From Lactarius indigo (lineage: Eukaryota > Basidiomycota > Agaricomycetes > Russulales > Russulaceae), in NCBI GenBank assembly GCA_025766275.1, contig JAFKAC010000005.1:1178001-1242000 (forward strand): a stretch of 64,000 bases of DNA, given 5' to 3'. Position numbers and translations under genes: made by a program. The notes beneath the pieces were generated by a model. The model saw only the letters and a list, made by a program, of their open reading frames with translations, did no database searches and was not told where the DNA came from. Below, one piece after another: positions 35,570-46,848 of the stretch. The first letter of the stretch is position 1; every line of letters starts with the position of its first letter.

Positions 35570-36682
35570 ATGTCCATCGCAGCAAAGTCTAGGCTACCCA
35601 TGCGCATCATCGCCCTCCCTCTGACGAGCTCTGTGCGCGGCACGAAACACGCGGAAGGACCCTCCCCATTAGTTTACTACCACTTCCAGATGCCGCCCAA
35701 GACAGAAAATATGCGGGGCGGATGGGTGGACTGGGCCGCAGGCAAAGCCTCTGGCCTCTGGGCACAGTTTGGAAAAGCACCGGAGAATACATGGAAGGTC
35801 CGTACTGATTTCCTAGACTGCTCCTTCGGATGTGCGCGTTGTTAATGGGGGCGTAGTTCAAGGTCTTCACGTACGGAGAGAGGTTGGTAGATCGCGTCGA
35901 ATTTGAGGAGCTAGCATTGAAGGGCGTAGATCCCTCCATGGGTCCTAAAATTTCGCACCCGAGAAACCCAAGTGAGGAGCAAAAGAAAGGAGCAATCGTG
36001 AGTGTCGGCAGCACCGACAAAAGGTCATAGGCTGAGTACTGAGTACTCAATCGCACTAGATTCCGCTTGTCCATCCTAAGTTTGTTGGCACCCCACTACT
36101 ATCTCATCTAGAAACGCTCCTCTCAAGACGAACGCCACGACATCGCAAGGGGTTTTACACATGGATGCTCCTAGCACCGTTGACTGCACCATTTATGTTG
36201 ATCCGTACGTCTCGACCTGTCTTCGTCGCACGTCGTCTAATGTTCTCCACCCATAGCTGTGATACCCAACTTGCCATTTTTCTTCTGCGTATGGCGGTCG
36301 TGGTCGCACTATAGAGGTGCCTCGCCTTGTCTCGCTCAAACACACTGTCTATTCTAAACACGCACTTTTTTCAGCTTATAAAGCATCAGACTATCTCCAT
36401 TCACTTTTACAACGTGGCGCAATTGTCCCACATTCCAGCGCAGATCTAGACGACATTTATCTAACCCACGCACCTCCAGACAAACTCCGGAACACGATAA
36501 AATCCGGAGTCGGGGAAAAGGAAGAACATGAGAGCAAGAAAGAAGAAATGAAGGTACTCCTTCGGCGCGAAGCGGTACCTCGGATACTTGAGCTCTTTGG
36601 GCTGCCCGAATCGGCGGCGTCGGATATTTATCGTGCGATAGAACAAGCTAGTCACCGGTTGAGACTTGGGGTCTACAGATAG
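35570..36682 (+). CDS. Mitochondrial K+/H+ exchange-related protein (YDL183C/Mrs7 type)
   Basis: The start MSIAAKSRLPMRIIALPLTS is followed by a beta-strand-like region (SPLVYYHFQMPPK) and WVDWAAGKASGLWAQFGKAP. Then come a helical segment (FKVFTYGERLVDRVEFEELA), conserved HPRNPSEEQKKG, and two close hydrophobic spans around YTWMLLAPLTAPFMLIPVIP and NLPFFFCVWRSWSHYRAYKA. The C-terminal part is charged (EEHESKKEEMKVLLRREAVP) and ends HRLRLGVYR. This is the architecture of the family whose yeast member YDL183C is needed, with Mrs7 and Mdm38, for potassium/proton exchange across the inner mitochondrial membrane. Three or more introns of 50-60 nt interrupt the middle. The presequence is not strongly amphipathic by eye. 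Confidence 0.82.
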
Positions 36683-37690
36683 TCTGACTACAACCCTTAG
36701 ATAGAGGAAGCGTGGACATTCATGTCAAGCGTCATAATATAGTGTCATCACTCAGAGAAGATCCCGAGCACTGGTCGAGCAGCGTCCAGTGTTAGTGAGC
36801 CAGTGTTCTAGTCAAGGTCGAACTCGGTGCCTGCTATATTACAGGGCGCATGTCTACCACCACATACCAAAAGTAACTATTTTGCAAGAGAAAACTGAAG
36901 CTCGAAGTCCGGATCAGAGAATATCGCGGAATTCAATAAATGTGTTCGACTTGAAGCTTGACCGGCAGCCAATAACCCACCCTCTATCTCTCCCCAGCGC
37001 AGTGGGAAACCATTCCGCACAGTGCCTTGGTCATCATAGTGGGCCACAGTTGGTCTTGGGATCCGTAGGAGAACGTCGCTCTTGTACCACGACATAGAGC
37101 CTCCTACCCAGAGTCGAATCCTTTAATAACTCGGGGTGCCCTCAGTATATCTCGATTCTGAGCCGCATGACTGAGAAGTGTTCTTTTTTGTCCAGCAAAT
37201 TCGGAACCCGAGTGCGCCAATGCTTGGAGTTCGGAAGAGCGCCGCCTGAGGATGTTGGTCTGCAAGGCAAGACCGTATGGTGGACATTCTACAAGTTGTG
37301 CAGTATCCTTGAGGCTGGACCATGGCCTAATTGGAAACAGTGATGAGTCCTCTTTGCTATTTTATTACAGCCCACTACTAGTATTACGACTAGCGACGTA
37401 CCTATCTGGCCGTTACTACAGTAAGGTTCCAGCAGAGCGTAGGCTAGCCGACTGCACGTACGAGATACATTGGAAGCACTGGACGAAGGAGTGGAGATGC
37501 TATACAGTACTACGAGGGATGTGTGCTGCCTTAGTTTTGACGAAGATAAAAAGCTCATGTAGGTGTATGAAGATGGGAGCTCAGTGCAGCGCTTACTGTA
37601 GTGAATGTGTACCGGGCGCTGGCCCACAGTGGGCGGCAAGGGAACTGTACCGTGACTGTGCAACGTGCCGTCAGCGGACTACAATGTGCT
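36683..37690. other. Intergenic, no confident gene
   Basis: About 1 kb between the K+/H+ exchange-related gene and the first plausible ATG of the next gene. Short open frames on both strands lack protein-like composition. A 72-codon minus-strand frame from an ATG at 37095 has no recognisable feature. The right end may hold the 5' UTR or an upstream exon of the membrane-fusion gene. Confidence 0.4.
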
Positions 37691-40600
37691 ATGGCCACCG
37701 TCGCATTGACCACTTTTAGATTGCAGGCCCGAAATTGGCTTTCGGTCGTATGTGTCTCTAACACGTTGGGTGTGCCATCGACTGAACTTCCGGTGCTTCC
37801 CATTTTAGGTCGCATATCCAATTCTCTTCCTCTCACTTCAATTCATCAGTAGCCTTCGCCCGGGTAGCGATGCTGTACCGCCGGTCACCCCCTTGGAGCT
37901 GGCTATCATCGAGGCCCTAAAGCTCGCTTCCAATATCCTCATCCGATACCGGTCGGGAGAGGGCCTCTTCTGTAAACCGCAGAGTAGAACCGCGCTGTGG
38001 GGTGTGTCACAGGATGACGAACAGCCTTTGCAAGGTCTGGCCTTTCAGGACGATGATGGGAGTGTTGTCTCTTCCGGAGAGGACGTCGGCCAAGAAACAG
38101 CGGCCAATTTCACGGTGCGGTCATGTCTAGCGGTCGTGTTTGCCTCGGTTGTATGGGCGAGTGCTGCATACACGGTGCGTGGTCTAACCGATTGAATAAA
38201 AAAACAATTGATAGAACTAGAGTGCACGCCGCAGTTTTCCTCCGCCTTGTTTTTCTTTGATGCGGTGACGGTGCACCTCGCAGCCGCAACATCGACTTTG
38301 TTCGTCCTGTACGGCTTTTATGCGTTTGCGGGGCACCATATCGGTACGCTGGTCTTACAATGCGCCGTCCTCCAGGTCAGTCTCCTTGTTTCTTTACGTG
38401 TCCGGCCATGTCACATTACCGGGGCTAGATTCTCGGGGTTTCGCTCGCCAAAGTCGCGTTATCGAATCCTCTAACATCAAGTTTCACGTCACTACTTGTC
38501 TTGCTCTCCGTCACCTTCACCAGCGCCTGCAGTGTCTTCGTCATTCATAATGTAACGCCACTCGCCTTTTCCTGCTCAAGTGCTAACATCGTGTGCATAG
38601 ATTTATCGCTCTCATGCATCGACTCTACTTAATATGCTCAACACGCTCTTGTTTTCTTCTGGGCTCTGTTTTCATGTCGTCGTCTGCATATACCAAGCAA
38701 TTTTTGCACCCACCTCCCCACTGGCCCTTGTGCCAGAGTGGACCCTACGCCGTATATCCGCACTTATCATAAAAGCGCAACTCGATTGGACGACCTTGTC
38801 TGTTATCCGCGGTACAATATCACCCGTCTGCACGTTTCTGCGCAAGCTCTGATTTGTATTTTTTCACAAGATCACGATGCCATCCTCGAAAGGGTCTTGT
38901 ATTCCCTTAGCCTGGCACTGCTCTTCTTAGTAATCTCAGTGCTAAACGCATCATTTTCTCTTGCCGTCCTGGCAGGCTCGAGTGTAGCTCTTTGGACGTC
39001 CATTTCATACGTATCAGAGGAGCTCTACAAGAGTCATCCTCATTTGTATGACATACCCGTACGTATACAGCAACACTGTAACCTCTTTACGTCGTTGTGG
39101 TGAATGATTGTCTGCGCAGGAAAACGAGTCTTCCATTCCGACGCGCCGGCGGCGGACTATAGCTGGGGTCATCTTCGCCGTCCTTGGTCTCGGCTCCATT
39201 ATTGGAGCCAGTGAGTCAATACTATTCCGCTCAGAACGTCCTATTCTTGCCCCGAATGTTCTGCCCTCGCCAGGACCACCCACTTGTCAGCGCCGACCGC
39301 TGCGCTTTTCGCCTCCGCTCGGTTCGGATAGCGATAGCCGAAGGTACAAGCATTTCGACGATGTTCTCCTGATCGTCTTCTTTAGCCATGCGCGCTACGA
39401 CACCAACTTGGACTCCTACCGCGAAGTATATGCGGAATACTTTCCAAACGTACGCCCCCTTTCTCAACTGCACGGCCTTGACATCCATCCATCCATCCTC
39501 GCCACACAGATCCTATTCATCGGCCCAGCGAACCGCGAAGACGCTGGGTTTGAGCACTCGTACGACGTGTATGTGGATACGTATCACGCCGCAGAAGACC
39601 TGAGCAATTCCGACGAGTACAAAATGGCCGGGCGGATGGCGCACCACATGCTCTACATCGCGATGCAGGAGCATCCATGTTACGACGGTTATCTCTGGGC
39701 GCCCTTCGACACGCTCCTCAACGTGCCGCGCCTCCAGCTGTTCGATCAGAACCGGTTCTGGTATCACTCGCCGTTCGGCCGCTATGTGCCCAACCCGGCG
39801 CTCGATCCCTCGGCTATGAGCAACGCAAGCCTCCACGCACCACCGGCGAACATCTCTCCCGACCCTGCAGACATGCCGCCCTGGAAGGGCTGGGGCGAGG
39901 ATTGGTGGTACGTAAAAATAAACGACTCGTGATCATCATCGCCACGCACACACATTTTTTTTCTTTTTGTTCGCGTTGTTGCCACAGGTGGGGGTAAGCC
40001 GAACTCTCATCTCGTTCCTGAGCAACCTTTTGTTCAAGTTTATTGTTTTTTTTTTTTTGACAGGTCTCCGTACGTCGGTTTACCCGTATGTATGCCGGCT
40101 TTCAACAAGGATCTCCGAGGCCCAGCGCGACCGCCTTGCTGCACTGACGGGGCAACGTGATCGCCTCATCGGCGGCTCCGCTGACACGATGTACATCCCC
40201 GGACGGCACAAGGAGACTTTCATGTCCGTCCTCGCTCTATTCTTGCAGACGAACTGTTTCCTCGAAATTGCCGCACCCACCGCGCTGCATCTGTCACTAC
40301 CGCACGACGAGGACATCCTCTACGTCGACCACGTAAGGCCCCTTTTATTTTATTTCCCCTTTGGTACGTTGACGTGACTCTTTTCAGTGGTGGATATGGC
40401 AGCCACCATTCGACACGGAGTTTGTGCGCGGGAAATGGGCCGAAGGCCGAGAGGTGGATACATTTCACGCGTTCCACTGGGGCGAGCCGAGCGAGGAAGG
40501 GGGCGTGTGGGTGCCGCGACCAGAGCGGATCGAGGACGTGAGACGGTTGCTTCAAGACTCGGCAGCGAGACAAGGTATTCGATTTCCAAAAGTGACCTAG
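37691..40600 (+). CDS. Nucleotide-sugar-transporter-like membrane domain joined to a conserved C-terminal domain (putative fusion)
   Basis: The first plausible ATG gives MATVALTTFRLQARNWLS. A GTCGTA donor then leads to VAYPILFLSLQFISSL (span) and PVTPLELAIIEALKLASNIL. More spans follow: VVFASVVWASAAYT, LAAATSTLFVLYGFYAFAGH, FTSACSVFVIHNV, HASTLLNMLNTLLFSSGLCF, LYSLSLALLFLVISVL and LAVLAGSSVALWTSISYV. The order and the ASTLLNMLNTLLFSSG-type helix recall SLC35-type nucleotide-sugar transporters. A phase-0 intron (39061-39118) joins LYDIP to ENESSIPTRRRRTIAGVIFA, another span, and then a soluble region: FDDVLLIVFFSHARYDTNLD, MAGRMAHHMLYIAMQEHPCY, DGYLWAPFDTLLNVPRLQLF, FWYHSPFGRYVPNPAL. It ends DHWWIWQPPFDTEF and GIRFPKVT. 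This C-terminal part looks like a glycosyltransferase-type domain, but I cannot name its family. There is no ATG near its beginning, which argues for one transcript. One extra G at 40109-40110 breaks the frame. Confidence 0.55.
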
Positions 40601-41037
40601 TGACCAATTGAGCATTTTAGCTCCGGGTACGCTTTACTCCATTAGCTAGACGTGTTCAGTTTACTTGGACAACTTTATCATTCTAATTACTTGTAGTCTC
40701 TAAGGTTTTAAAAGATGCCGCTGAGTTCTCGCGAAGCGCCCATCTCAGCTCAACCGACAAGAACCACCCGTGCCGCAGCGTACAGATACATTTCACGGGG
40801 TAATGTACTTTCAAAAAACTGTTACAAAGAGTAAGGGACGGACGTGTGGATCGCGTGGATCAGTGGCAGCAAGAGTAAATGGTGACATTAAAACTACTTT
40901 GGGGAAGAAATGTACCCCATTCGTCTGCAAAAAGGAGTGCGAAACTCGTGAGCACGAGTAATGTGTTGTGAGCAAGATATGACAGATGATAGAAAAATAA
41001 CATAGTCCGAAGCTTGTACATCGGCGATGCACAGAGC
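40601..41037. other. Convergent intergenic region, no gene seen
   Basis: About 440 bp between the stop codons of the fusion gene and the RGS-type gene. It is A/T-rich in the left part, consistent with 3' UTRs. No protein-like frame is visible. Confidence 0.5.
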
Positions 41038-43004
41038 TCAACGCCGCACCGGTATCGCGAGCAAGCTGCCAATGATGGTAAAGCTCATGACCATAGCGAC
41101 CAATGCGCTGCGCACAACAATCTCCCATTGCGCTCGGGAGACAACGGGACTCATCACCCTGGTAAGAGGGCCGAATGCGGGAACACCGCGTACGCGGTGA
41201 TACTGGTTTTCGATTGTTTGCAGGGTAACTTGCGGTTTGGTGATTTGGCTTTTGTACTTCTGGTTCGCTGGTGCCGCCGGTGTGGAGCCGACGACGGAAT
41301 TACGGTTACACTCGTATTGTGCACGACCAAGAAAGGCAGCTGGCGATTTGAGCTCCGTGTACGGAGTCTCATCGGGAAGTGCCGAAGGTATGAAGGCTGG
41401 TGGCGGCGATGACGGTATCGTGACGTCCGGCTGTTTTTCTTCCGGGGGGTTCAAGGGAAGGGCTACAGACGACGGCGCAGCGGGGACTGATCTGCATATG
41501 CATGGTGCGTCTTCGCCATCACGAATCGGGAGGGAATCAAAGTCAAAACCGCCGGCTCTTCCTTCTTCGGTGGCCCTTCCAGTCGGTCGTTCATAGAGGT
41601 CATCGTCATCATATGCAATGAAACCTGCTGTAGTGTTGTTGTAGCAGGCCCGATTGAAACGACACTCTTCGGAATGCACGCCAGCCGTACCAAACCTATA
41701 CGAAGGGTTGGGAACGGCGATACCATCCGTGATGAAGGGGTGAGCATCAGGACCTGTGCGTGTCGCGGGACCTTCCGGAGCAGGGTCTGGGTCGAAGTAT
41801 GCCGGGGAAACAGTAATCTCGGGCTCTCCTCCATCAACAAGGGCAGCGTTGTAGGAAGAACTCGAAGACGAGTACTGCGAGGCTGTGTCATAAGGAGTGG
41901 AAGCGATGGAGCCGGTCAGTGAATCCCGTTGCCTCAGTGAAACACCAGGGGCAGCAGTATTCTCGGGTATGGTGATGGACAGAGAAGGTATGACGGGATT
42001 GGGCTGGGCTACCGTGGGACGGGAACGTCGAAGGGCAATTGAAGGTAAGAAAGATGACGACTGTGAGTCCGACCTATAGACAGGAACAGGAGGCGAAATG
42101 AGTGGTCGCACGGAAGACGAGTCCAGAGGCTTCGGCGCAGAGATGCGTGGCCGGGAAAGCTCGAACTTTCGTAGCTGACGTAGGTCCCCGAAGATATAAA
42201 CCATCATGCACACCTGTCCGAGGAGGTCAGCGCCCCGTACGAAATTAGACGAGACAAATCTAACCCCATGCACGCTTGCAACTATCACAGTGAGCCCAAG
42301 CCACAAGCCGGGAAGGGCGAGTAGGCGGAGCCATCGCGCATGCTGGTCTGCTAAGTTGATGGCAACAGGGGGGACAAATCCGGCCAAGGAGATGACAGTG
42401 CCCCCAATTATGCCGCAGAGAGCGCGACTTGTACCGACGTTGTGGTACGAGGCGAGCACAAAGCGATCGAGGCTCTCTTTAAGCATATCGTGGACCTGCC
42501 ATGCAACGTCGCGAAAGACTATGGGGTCTGGGTGCGGGGAAACGAAATGACCGGTGTGAAAGGGAGACAGGACATCAGATGGAATGTTGAGTTCATATTC
42601 CGCCCCAGGAGTAAAGAAGGTCTGCTTGGCGCGGAGGTAGAAGAGTGTGAGGCTTGTAGAGTGCTGCACTTGATTTGAGAACCGATACTGCTCTTTGGAG
42701 TTCGCGTCACTCTTCGCTGGGCGGGTCTGAGCCATCCATTGATCGTAACGCGCTGCGTATTCCTTCAGCCAAAGGAGAAAGTAACTGTGGCCGGATGAGT
42801 ATATACAAGCATTATCAAGCAGGCGGAAAGGGACGAACAGATTCTCAGGACAACCCTCGACGAACAGAAGCCATTCTTCGAAATCTTTGAGGCCTACAGT
42901 AAGGTTTGATAGGGTTGAAGAGAAGCGGAAGATAAGCGGAAATGCTTACCCAGTGGAGGAAGGTGTTTTCGATTCAGAACATCATCTAATTTCACCTTGA
43001 ACAT
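41038..43004 (-). CDS. RGS-domain membrane protein (Rax1-like)
   Basis: Regulator-of-G-protein-signalling domain followed by membrane spans, the layout of fungal Rax1 and related RGS proteins. From the ATG at 43004 the first exon reads MFKVKLDDVLNRKHLPPLG. An intron joins this to LKDFEEWLLFVEGCPENLF, NACIYSSGHSYFLLWLKEYA and the main exon: TSLTLFYLRAKQTFFTPGAE, HTGHFVSPHPDPIVFRDVAW. These cover the RGS helical bundle and end with SLDRFVLASYHNVGTSRALC. Spans follow (IIGGTVISLAGFVPPVAINL, LALPGLWLGLTVIVASVHGV, ADLLGQVCMMVYIFGDL), then a 300-residue Ser/Pro-rich loop. The C-terminal span SALVAMVMSFTIIGSLLAIP is followed by VRR. Rax1 anchors bud-site or polarity landmarks in yeast; the role here is inferred. 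The true start could lie in an additional upstream exon near 43050-43260. Confidence 0.75.
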
Positions 43005-46000
43005 AGGCGTGACTACGTGCGCTTTGAGCTCGATCTCGGCCCGATCGAGACAATGAACCGACCTTTACATGACCGAACTTTGCCGACGGCAGGAGGGGGA
43101 TTACAAAGACGGTACTGTGGAGAGGATGGGGGCATATAGTAGACCAACAAGCATACAGTGAAATACTAACAGGTAAAGAAAGCAGGGCCTGTAATGTGAG
43201 GCGGAATGTTTTTGGTTGCCTATCTCGCGATGAAGTCGAATGAGGGGGTGGGTTGTGCTGCGCCATGAGGAGGGAGGAGGGAGGAGGGAAGGGAGGGAGG
43301 GAAAGGGGAAAGGGAAGGAGGGGAGAGAGAGTGGAGGAAGGGGGGGAGCGCGCAAGAAGAAGAGTCGGCCGAGGGTTTTAGAGGAAGCGAAGGCATGATG
43401 GATGGTGTAGGAGTGGAGATCTGCAAAGAGTGCGGTCAGTTGGTCGGATGGCTTCTCGCTTTCAAGCTGTCATCTTCCCTTCCGGCAAAATTCGGTTTTA
43501 CACGAGACAAGCTTAACCCCTTAATATGCACCATCTATCGTGAGTACAGGTCCTTTTTCCCTTTTCTTCATTGTTGTCACCACAAAAGGCTTGTCTTCTC
43601 GGATTCGCTGTCCGCTTGTCACACACGGGAGCAGTGTGTCTGAGTCCTAGTGTGTGAATGCCCCACACGTGTCTGTCACTCTTTTTCTCACAAATCCTTG
43701 TCTAACCAATCATCCCTATGATTCCATTCACTCAACTGTCCCAGCAATGCGATCTCCGTCTTAGAAATATAATTTGATTTGATTTTCGCACGTCAGTGAG
43801 ACACACTCGTAGCCAATCGGTAATTGGACTTGTATTGTAGACTTACGTGTGGCGCAGATTACGGAAGCCTCACCACAACAGCGTTACCAAAGCCTGTCAG
43901 GATACGTTACCCACTGCCTCATGGTGAAAACGCCAGTGAGAGCCTGACCCCGAAAACGTCCAGAACGACGTTGAGATACTCCCTAGAAGCCACTCGACGT
44001 ATGAAGCCGCCATCCCTTACCCCGAGTGGCGAGTTATTAGCAAAACACCACTGTCATTCATTCAATCTTTGTTCCGTCCGCCCTTCAAGGCATATCATGG
44101 GGATGAGGATCCTTCCTGGACGTCAACGATTTAGCTTCTGGGGAAATGTATGGGAAGTAGCATTTATGAGGAGTGGATATCACTCAACGATGATGTTTTC
44201 TCAAAAAGGACAAATATTCAAATATTAAGCATCGCACGCTCCTCCACTTTTCACGCTATTATCGTCGTAGACGGAAAGGCAGTTGCCTTCGAGACGGCAC
44301 TGAATGTAATAAGAAGCGTCGGCTTGAGTGGAAAGATGCGACCGATAAATATGATGCCTACCCGGTGGTGATCTCGGGCTAAACAGTTTACTGTATCAGT
44401 AACTGTAGAACTTACGGAAGAAAGAAACGTATGTGCCGTACCTTTGATCTCGAGGATCGTTTACTGGCCATGTCTGGAACGGTGCTCGCTAATTTTTGCA
44501 CCACCATTTTCCCTCGTGCACTCGATTCGAAATACCAGCGGCATCAACGTGCAGAGTGCCCGTGAACGTGTGATCGGGACGCCAGCCGCTGGACCTTAGC
44601 ATCGAATGACCATTGACAGTCGGAGTCTAGACCGGGCTTCGCTATACTACGTTTCTCGGGCCCCGGAAGAGATCACCTCGTGATCAGGATTACTTGTAAT
44701 GGTTGAAGTAATGTTCCTAGAGAAAGGATGGGTGTTGCTAACCTCAAGAATGAGAAACCTGATCGCGATGGGGTGTCACGGCGTCATCGGACGTTGAGCG
44801 GCGTTGAGGGCGTTCCCAAAACTGGCCTCTCAATCCGGATTTTACTCGCGTTCCCACCCACACCAAGGCTTCTAATTCGATTATGCCCCGACAACAAATA
44901 TCTACGAGCAATGGGTTCAACCTTTTCTTTTTTTTTTTACGTTGCTAGCTGGTTTGACAATGTCACCCACACCACATGCAAGTTAAGACGGTTGCTCACG
45001 ATGGATAAATGTCGAATGGGGACTCATATACCGACTGACACGGGCCCGAGCCCGCTGTTGCATCGAATCACCGTCGTCTATGGGAGCGCTCCGCTTTGTG
45101 CCATCCTCTTTGGCCAACATAAGCGTCCGAGATGTAGGGTAGCGACGGCCTCAATGTCGGATTCTCGCTCGACAGTCTCTTGGTGAGTCTTCCAATGACC
45201 CGTGTACGGTCCCTGGCTGGGGCCTTTTCGTCGAAGCAGTCGAGCATCCGCCCACATGACTAGCGGTCAGCGTGGATGACCTTCACTTTACCTTCGGCCC
45301 TTCTGACACCCCCACCGGTGCCATCCAACGTTCGGTGCGACGGTCAAGATAATCACCGATCGTCGTCTCAAGAATCGACGTGCCAAAGTCGACGATTGAC
45401 AGCCACGGGGCTGCTCGGGGTCCGGGTCGTCAACGTCTACGTTCTTGGGTCTTAGATCCACTCAGGCGGCTTTGTGCTGGTGGAAAAGGGATTGTGTGGG
45501 AATGAAACCGCGCACTGGCGGGGGTTCCAAAGCAAACATAATGATCTGAATGGGAGAGCGATCACCGTTCCGATAGCGATACCATTAACACCACGCGGGC
45601 GAATCGTATATTGGCTGTCGCTCGGGTGGGTATTCAAACGGAGAGCCCATCTATAGGCGTCATCGGGGATATTGAGGAAAGCTTGCGAACCATTGGATGT
45701 ATACGCCTCGTGTGTTCTTGCACTGAGCTGCAGTGTCGACGAAATTGCCAGTGTGCGTGCTCTGCCAGCTAAAGGAGACATATACACGAACCTTGACGAA
45801 CGGTTCCAACATACCGTCTTTTGAGTCACGTTGGTTCAATAATTTCAAGAAGCTTCTGTATCGACGGATCTTCAATAAATCCTCTTCCCTGGTGTCATTG
45901 CACAATTCCAAAAGTTGACCAGGGCCAATCGTTGCCCGTGCCGCTATTGGTGGCATCCCTTTCCGCTTGAAACTAGTCAAATGCAGAACAGTCTTTGGGA

Positions 46001-46848
46001 ATCCCGTCATTCACTTTTGTCGACTGAGTGGACAGGGTCGTCAGCCCGCGGTCACCGGCAGTCGCCCAAGAAAGAAAGAAAGAAATTACGGATCTGGATG
46101 CCTGCCTCTGTTAGGTTAAGGTTAAGTAGAAAGGCGGCATACAACCTGCAGGGTGCAATGCGTCAGTGACAACGATGAGGCGGCATGGCTGATATTAGCT
46201 CCGATTACACGTACTAGGCTGGCACTCAGGGTATTCGTGTCCGCACGAATTGGCCTCGATATGGATGGCCATACTGACCACTGGATATGTTTTCATGAGT
46301 TGCGCATTATTACCCAGGCGAGTGAGGCAGGACGCTTGTAAGATTATGGCCTTTTGCGCCGCAGCGGGGGTCACTTCGATGAGGCAGTGAGGGAAAATCA
46401 AAGTTTGTAATGGCGCCTGTTACGATCCGGGGTATGTATAATGGGAAAGGGAAGCAATCCCACTACCAGACGGCGCTAAGACCTTCTGTATTCATCAGAG
46501 GACAAACCACGGCATATGACCCTACGACCTGGCCGTTCTATCCGTGCTGCCCAAGCATGTCTTGACTTCTTGAGCAATAAGGACATTTGCTGGTTAGGTC
46601 TGTCGCACAATAAGAACCGCTAGGTCATAGAGAATGTACATGCATTTGGAGAATTCGCCGTCCGTTGTTTCCGGTGATCCCAGGATAGAGTCAGTGGTCT
46701 TTGGGTGAACAGGAGGGCGGGATCTATGAGCGTCGGCCCGCTTGCCGTCGCTGAGTGTAAGGTTAAGAGCGCCCGTCATCAGCTCAATCTCGCTTTCGTT
46801 TTCGCTTTTCAATGAGCTCCAGCACAAACCAACACCAGAGTACACCCG
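43005..46848. other. Gene-poor stretch with possible decayed coding fragments
   Basis: Almost 4 kb without a gene I can support. Fragments with some protein-like character are a plus-strand piece at 44030-44370 (AAIPYPEWRVISKTPLSFIQ, then after a stop EEWISLNDDVFSKRTNIQIL) and a minus-strand piece at 45660-46400 (LLELCNDTREEDLLKIRRYR; LIEVTPAAAQKAIILQ). None can be extended into an intact exon chain or matched to a family. An (AAAG)n-like run sits at 46068-46084. No terminal inverted repeats or target-site duplications marking a transposon were found by eye. Confidence 0.4.
43262..43345. repeat. Purine-rich G-tract repeat
   Basis: About 85 bases of imperfect GGGA/GGAG repeats on the plus strand (for example gaggagggaggagggagg, then gggagggagggaaagggg), with the complementary strand all pyrimidine. 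Runs of three or more G at short spacing could form a G-quadruplex or a triplex. It lies just upstream of the RGS-type gene, within its likely promoter or 5' UTR. Confidence 0.8.

Noticed and set aside
45452..45829. 125-codon minus-strand frame
   Set aside because: No start context, no family resemblance, and cannot be spliced into the neighbouring fragment at 45660-46010.
46117..46128. Telomere-like ttaggttaaggt words
   Set aside because: Only two or three imperfect copies; not an array and far from any end.
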